Shown here one piece after another: positions 60,125-64,000 of a stretch of 64,000 bases of DNA. The DNA comes from Flavobacteriales bacterium UBA1986. GTDB taxonomy: Bacteria; Bacteroidota; Bacteroidia; Flavobacteriales_G; Salibacteraceae. Position numbers and translations under genes: made by a program. Below the pieces are notes generated by a model. The model made no database searches. It had not been told where the DNA came from and saw nothing but the letters and a program-made list of their open reading frames with translations. The first letter of the stretch is position 1, and each line of letters begins with the position of its first letter. The stretch is taken from the NCBI GenBank assembly GCA_002336245.1, contig DDDG01000006.1:186001-250000 (forward strand), written 5' to 3'.

Positions 60125-62755
60125 TTAGTGCTGTTCAATCTCAACGAGATCGTCGTTTTCTATTGCTTGGCGGAAGACAAAACTACCGTCAAAATTATCG
60201 AGAACAATTTCGTGTCCCTTTTGAATGCTTCCGTCCAAAATTCTCTTGGAAAGCTCGTTCAAGATTTCTCTCTGAATCAATCGCTTCACTGGACGCGCGC
60301 CATAGTGTTGATCAAAACCTTTGTCTGCGAGCATTTCTACAGAATCTTTGGTGAATCTCAATTTGATCTCCTGTTCCTTAAGCAATTGCACCAATCCTTT
60401 CAGTTGAATTTTCACAATCTGAACAACCTCTGCTTTGTTCAATGGACTAAAGAGCAAGATATCATCAATCCTGTTTAGGAACTCAGGCTTCAAAGTGTGC
60501 TTCAAGACTTCCATCAATTCAGATTTTGTCTTTTCATAGACCTTCTCCATCGGAAGCTTGTCTGCATCTTCAAAGTTCTTGTAGATCACATCAGCACCGA
60601 GGTTTGACGTCATGATGATGATGCAATTCTTAAAATTCGCCAAACGACCCTTATTGTCTGTGAGCCTTCCGTCGTCCAATACTTGAAGTAAAATATTGAA
60701 GACATCGGAATGCGCTTTTTCAATTTCATCGAGCAAGATCACACTGTAGGGCTTGCGCCGTACTGCCTCTGTAAGCTGACCTCCTTCATCGTATCCTACA
60801 TAACCGGGAGGAGCACCTACCAGGCGAGACACAGAATGCCGCTCCTGATACTCACTCATATCGATGCGGGTTAGCGCTCCTTCATTGTTGAAGAGGAACT
60901 CAGCCAAAGCCTTTGCCAATTCAGTTTTACCCACTCCCGTGGTTCCCATGAAAATGAACGATCCTACAGGACGATTCTTGTCGCTCAATCCCGCTCTATT
61001 TCTTCGAACGGCCTCGCTCAACACGCGAATGGCTTCTTCCTGGCCGATGACTCGTTTGTGGAGTTCATCTTCGAGATTCAGGAGTTTCTCAATTTCCGAC
61101 TTGAGCATTTTACTCACCGGAATCCCGCTCCATTTTGAAACAACTTCGGCAATGTCTTCTGCTTCTACTTCTTCCTTGAGCATCTGGTGACCAGAGGCTT
61201 GAAGTTCTCCGAGTTTGATTTCTCTCTTTTTGAGTTGCTCTGCGAGTTCCACAAGTTTACCGTAGCGAATCTCAGCCACTTTTCCCAGGTCTCCTTCGCG
61301 CTCAGCGCGCTCAGCTTCCATTTTCAAATGCTCCATTTCTTCTTTGGCATTTTGAATGGACTCCACGATGCCTTTCTCATCTTGCCACTGACTGTGAAGC
61401 TTGTTGCGTGTGTCGGAGAGTTCTGCAATCTCGGAACTCAAAGCACTCAGTTTCTTTTGATCCTTTTCTCTTTTGATTGCTTCGCGCTCGATTTCGAGCT
61501 GACGCAGCTTTCGTTCTACTTCATCTAGCTGTTCAGGCATAGAGTTGATCTCAATTCGGAGCTTTGCTGCTGCCTCGTCGATTAAGTCGATTGCCTTGTC
61601 CGGAAGAAAGCGGTCTGTGATGTAGCGAGTACTCAACTCAACCGCTGCAATGATTGCCTCATCTTTGATGCGCACTTTGTGATGTGTTTCATATTTCTCT
61701 TTCAATCCGCGAAGGATGGAAATGGCGTCTTGCATATCTGGCTCATCGACTAAGACGGTTTGAAAGCGTCTTTCTAGTGCTTTATCCTTCTCGAAATACT
61801 TTTGATATTCTTTTAGGGTAGTGGCTCCAATGGCTCGCAGTTCACCTCGAGCTAGGGCTGGCTTCAAGATGTTGGCTGCATCCATTGCCCCCTCACCTCC
61901 ACCGGCTCCAACGAGTGTGTGGATTTCGTCGATGAACAAGATGATGTTTCCGTCTGAATTTGTCACCTCTTTCACAACGGCTTTGAGGCGTTCTTCAAAC
62001 TCGCCTTTGTATTTCGCTCCGGCAATCAAGGCGCCCATATCCAAGGAATAGAGCTGTTTCTTCTGCAAGTTATCGGGAAGGTCACCATTGATGATTCTGT
62101 GCGCTATACCCTCAGCTATGGCTGTTTTACCAACGCCTGGCTCTCCAATCAGAATTGGGTTGTTCTTGGTTCTTCGCGAAAGAATTTGAAGCACGCGTCG
62201 AATTTCATCGTCGCGACCAATCACGGGGTCCAACTTGCCTTCGTTGGCCATCTTGTTGAGATTGACGGCATACTTATCCAAGGCACCGTAGGTATCTTCA
62301 GCACTTGCGCTTTCAACCTTTCGACCTTGTCGCATTTCCAAGATGGCAGCCTTCAAAGACTTAGCGTCTACCCCACTGTCTTTAAGCAATTGGGCGACTT
62401 TATCTTTTACATTCAGACTTGCTAAGAGCAAATGTTCGATGGCAACGTATTCGTCGCCAAAGTCTTTCAATGAGTTTTCGGCTTCTGCAAACATTTTCGC
62501 AGCGTCGTTCGATAGATATGGATTTCCACCAGAAACTTTTGGGTACTGCTCTACCATGCGATCCAGGGCTTGCTTAATGACCTCAACATTCACCCCCAAC
62601 TTCTTCAATAAGAATTGAGGCACATGCTCGTCCGTCTCAAAAACTCCCTTCACAATGTGTCCGGGCTCAACAGCCTGCTGGCCATTGGCAAGCGCAATCA
62701 TCTGCGCTTTTTGAACAGCTTCTTGAGACTTTATTGTTAGCTTATTTGTATTCAT
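60125..62755 (-). CDS. clpB: ClpB disaggregase chaperone
   Basis: The 876-residue protein is an ATP-driven hexamer that pulls proteins out of aggregates with DnaK. The N-domain (LTIKSQEAVQKAQMIALA) precedes two AAA+ modules with Walker A GEPGVGKTAIAEG (~200) and GTTGVGKTELAKA (~610). The middle coiled-coil domain at ~400-525 (KLRQLEIEREAIKREKD) separates ClpB from ClpA/ClpC. The length is normal. The ATG is at 62755. No heat-shock operator was recognised in the 130 bases upstream. Confidence 0.95.
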   Translation of the reverse strand: MNTNKLTIKSQEAVQKAQMIALANGQQAVEPGHIVKGVFETDEHVPQFLLKKLGVNVEVIKQALDRMVEQYPKVSGGNPYLSNDAAKMFAEAENSLKDFGDEYVAIEHLLLASLNVKDKVAQLLKDSGVDAKSLKAAILEMRQGRKVESASAEDTYGALDKYAVNLNKMANEGKLDPVIGRDDEIRRVLQILSRRTKNNPILIGEPGVGKTAIAEGIAHRIINGDLPDNLQKKQLYSLDMGALIAGAKYKGEFEERLKAVVKEVTNSDGNIILFIDEIHTLVGAGGGEGAMDAANILKPALARGELRAIGATTLKEYQKYFEKDKALERRFQTVLVDEPDMQDAISILRGLKEKYETHHKVRIKDEAIIAAVELSTRYITDRFLPDKAIDLIDEAAAKLRIEINSMPEQLDEVERKLRQLEIEREAIKREKDQKKLSALSSEIAELSDTRNKLHSQWQDEKGIVESIQNAKEEMEHLKMEAERAEREGDLGKVAEIRYGKLVELAEQLKKREIKLGELQASGHQMLKEEVEAEDIAEVVSKWSGIPVSKMLKSEIEKLLNLEDELHKRVIGQEEAIRVLSEAVRRNRAGLSDKNRPVGSFIFMGTTGVGKTELAKALAEFLFNNEGALTRIDMSEYQERHSVSRLVGAPPGYVGYDEGGQLTEAVRRKPYSVILLDEIEKAHSDVFNILLQVLDDGRLTDNKGRLANFKNCIIIMTSNLGADVIYKNFEDADKLPMEKVYEKTKSELMEVLKHTLKPEFLNRIDDILLFSPLNKAEVVQIVKIQLKGLVQLLKEQEIKLRFTKDSVEMLADKGFDQHYGARPVKRLIQREILNELSKRILDGSIQKGHEIVLDNFDGSFVFRQAIENDDLVEIEQH

Positions 62756-62885
62756 GTTCTTGTATTTGGAAACTTCTGGTCAAAGAACTATCCAAATCCT
62801 GAAACGAGCTGAAAGTCTGTAATAATGGCAGATTCAGAGGGGATTCACCGACGAAATGACTTGTGGAAACTAAATTTTCTGCCCT

Positions 62886-63725
62886 TTAGGCTGAAGTGAA
62901 CTTCGGATTGTTTTCAGCCGCGTAAGCTTTTAAGCGCTCCCAATCCTTCTTGCCGTGTTCACGAATTCGGATGCATTGATCTGGATCGATCAAAGGCTCG
63001 TCGCTTGTGAAAGATCCCGGTGAAACACGACCCATGTAAAGCACTGGGTATTTCACCATCATTCGCAACCAACGTTGCGCTGCAGCCACCAGTTTATTCT
63101 TCGAATAATCTTGAGGGATGTTGAACTTACTGCTGAAGGCTTTCATGAACTTCAACTGCTTCTCTTCGTAGCTCTTGTGCTTAGATTTAAGATTTAAGCT
63201 GTCGTAATCGAATTTCGCTCCGCAGTAATGAGCAAGTCGGTTGAAGAAGTCTTTGTTGTCCTCTTGAAGTTCGTCGTAGAATAGAACCAGAGGTTTGTGA
63301 TCGAAGTACTTCTCAATGATTTGAATCTTGCTGAAGAAGTCGAGCTCTTTCACATCCCAATAGCCTTGATTTTCATCGAGATCAATGAACTGCTCAAAAC
63401 TCACATTTACTCCGTTCTTAAGAAACCTTCTGTACTGAGAGGCAAGCCAAGAATCGTGGCGACGGAAAATGAGTATCGCCCGCACGTCTGTGAAATGTTT
63501 GGCAAACTTCTGAACCTCGCGTTCAAGCTGCCGGTCGTTCTCCCTAGAAAGCACATAAGATCCGTGTGGGTCCTTCTCAATGATTTGAGCGTACTCCTGG
63601 TGTTTGGTTCTCTGAATGTATTTCACATTCTGTAGAAAGGGGAAAAACTGGTATTGAAGAAAGGTAGAGGCCACCTTTCCCATTCCCAAATGGTAGAAAA
63701 TCTTCAACTCCTTTTCGTCCCTCAT
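62886..63725 (-). CDS. Sulfotransferase-fold protein
   Basis: The 279-residue protein opens IFYHLGMGKVASTFLQYQFF, the PAPS 5'-phosphate loop of sulfotransferases (HxGxxKxxS/TTxLQ). The 3'-phosphate segment is AILIFRRHDSWLASQYRRFL (~105-124, Arg and Ser). The later SLNLKSKHKSYEEKQ is a basic stretch often near the cofactor. The sulfate acceptor is unknown; surface glycans or exopolysaccharide are typical. It is monocistronic, and the next gene is separate. Confidence 0.72.
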   Translation of the reverse strand: MRDEKELKIFYHLGMGKVASTFLQYQFFPFLQNVKYIQRTKHQEYAQIIEKDPHGSYVLSRENDRQLEREVQKFAKHFTDVRAILIFRRHDSWLASQYRRFLKNGVNVSFEQFIDLDENQGYWDVKELDFFSKIQIIEKYFDHKPLVLFYDELQEDNKDFFNRLAHYCGAKFDYDSLNLKSKHKSYEEKQLKFMKAFSSKFNIPQDYSKNKLVAAAQRWLRMMVKYPVLYMGRVSPGSFTSDEPLIDPDQCIRIREHGKKDWERLKAYAAENNPKFTSA

Positions 63726-63790
63726 CTACGGGCGAATTTACAACATGCCTCTGAATTTGAGAAGAATTGAGAGGACCGAAATCGAAAGTC

Positions 63791-64000
63791 TTACTTCTTC
63801 GTCCTAAGCTCTTCGAACTCTTGGAACTTCGACTTTACCATCTTCTTTGGCCAGTAGTTGTTCTCAACATCTACGTCGGCAGTCTCGAATTTAGGATCTA
63901 AGCTGATGCTGACTGCCTTTTTCTCGAAGGTGAAGACTTTGCTCACTTTGTCGCCGGTCATTCGCCATATCTCAGCAGGAATCCTCTGCTCTACTTTGCT
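63791..64000 (-). CDS. 3' end of an M1-family metallopeptidase (start off window)
   Basis: The last 69 codons are visible, ending TAA at 63791-63793. Text such as EIWRMTGDKVSKVFTFEKKA and LDPKFETADVDVENNYWPKK is the beta-sandwich end of flavobacterial M1 aminopeptidase-like proteins (the DVENNYWP segment is a hallmark). The catalytic HExxH region lies outside the window, so activity cannot be judged. Confidence 0.72.
   Translation of the reverse strand, partial: SKVEQRIPAEIWRMTGDKVSKVFTFEKKAVSISLDPKFETADVDVENNYWPKKMVKSKFQEFEELRTKK

Overview
The window is a stretch of Bacteroidota chromosome, most likely from a marine flavobacterium-like lineage (Flavobacteriales in the broad sense). The evidence is type IX secretion signals of both type A (16.7 kb gene) and type B (58.4 kb gene), a bacillithiol glycosyltransferase (bshA), a fused E1 alpha/beta branched-chain 2-oxoacid dehydrogenase, a FecR anti-sigma factor with a DUF4974-like C-terminus, a GH3/serine-hydrolase fusion, GCxDPxAxNY repeats, and many TAnnTTTG-type -7 promoter boxes. 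No phage, transposase, CRISPR or rRNA was seen. One tRNA (Met, CAT anticodon) is present.

Layout. 1-10.3 kb: a giant PKD-repeat surface protein running off the left edge, small secreted proteins, an acyltransferase plus porin pair, and a leftward SanA-like/SDR/VOC operon. 10.3-16.7 kb: an ECF sigma / FecR / STN-repeat-protein operon (the first and last genes carry lesions), an epimerase/SDR pair and a broken GIN-domain lipoprotein. 16.7-34.0 kb: a carbohydrate (probably beta-glucan) locus. A leftward T9SS carbohydrate-binding protein faces a nine-gene rightward operon: degenerate-Nudix regulator, clan GH-A hydrolase, sodium/solute symporter, two large outer-membrane barrels, two lipoproteins (one CBM9-like), cytoplasmic GH3 and a GH16 lipoprotein. 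A convergent MFS sugar porter closes the locus. There is no SusC or SusD. Palindromic candidate operators lie at both promoter regions of the locus. 34.1-42.5 kb: broken accessory genes (peroxiredoxin-like, CHAT/WG junction, YdeI-like) around the oxoacid dehydrogenase and a SUI1 protein. 42.5-64 kb: bshA with the GH3/serine hydrolase, Hsp20, GT39, RDD, a large PLP enzyme, a tRNA-Met/GIY-YIG repeat array, PAP2, an LptF/G-type permease with a glycosyltransferase, a T9SS type B protein, clpB, a sulfotransferase-like gene and the 3' end of an M1 peptidase gene.

The proposed logic of the carbohydrate locus: surface lipoproteins and the T9SS protein bind and cut the polymer, the two barrels admit oligosaccharides, the periplasmic GH-A enzyme trims them, the symporter and MFS porter carry products inward, and the cytoplasmic GH3 releases glucose. 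The substrate is an inference from the GH16 + GH3 combination.

A second theme is the number of interrupted genes. At least seven genes carry an in-frame stop or frameshift or are truncated, and all three stop codons are represented. This is either real decay of dispensable genes or sequence error; raw reads would decide. The most unusual non-coding structure is the tandem array near 53.2-53.8 kb, where copies of a tRNA-Met 3'-half-derived element alternate with GIY-YIG reading frames.
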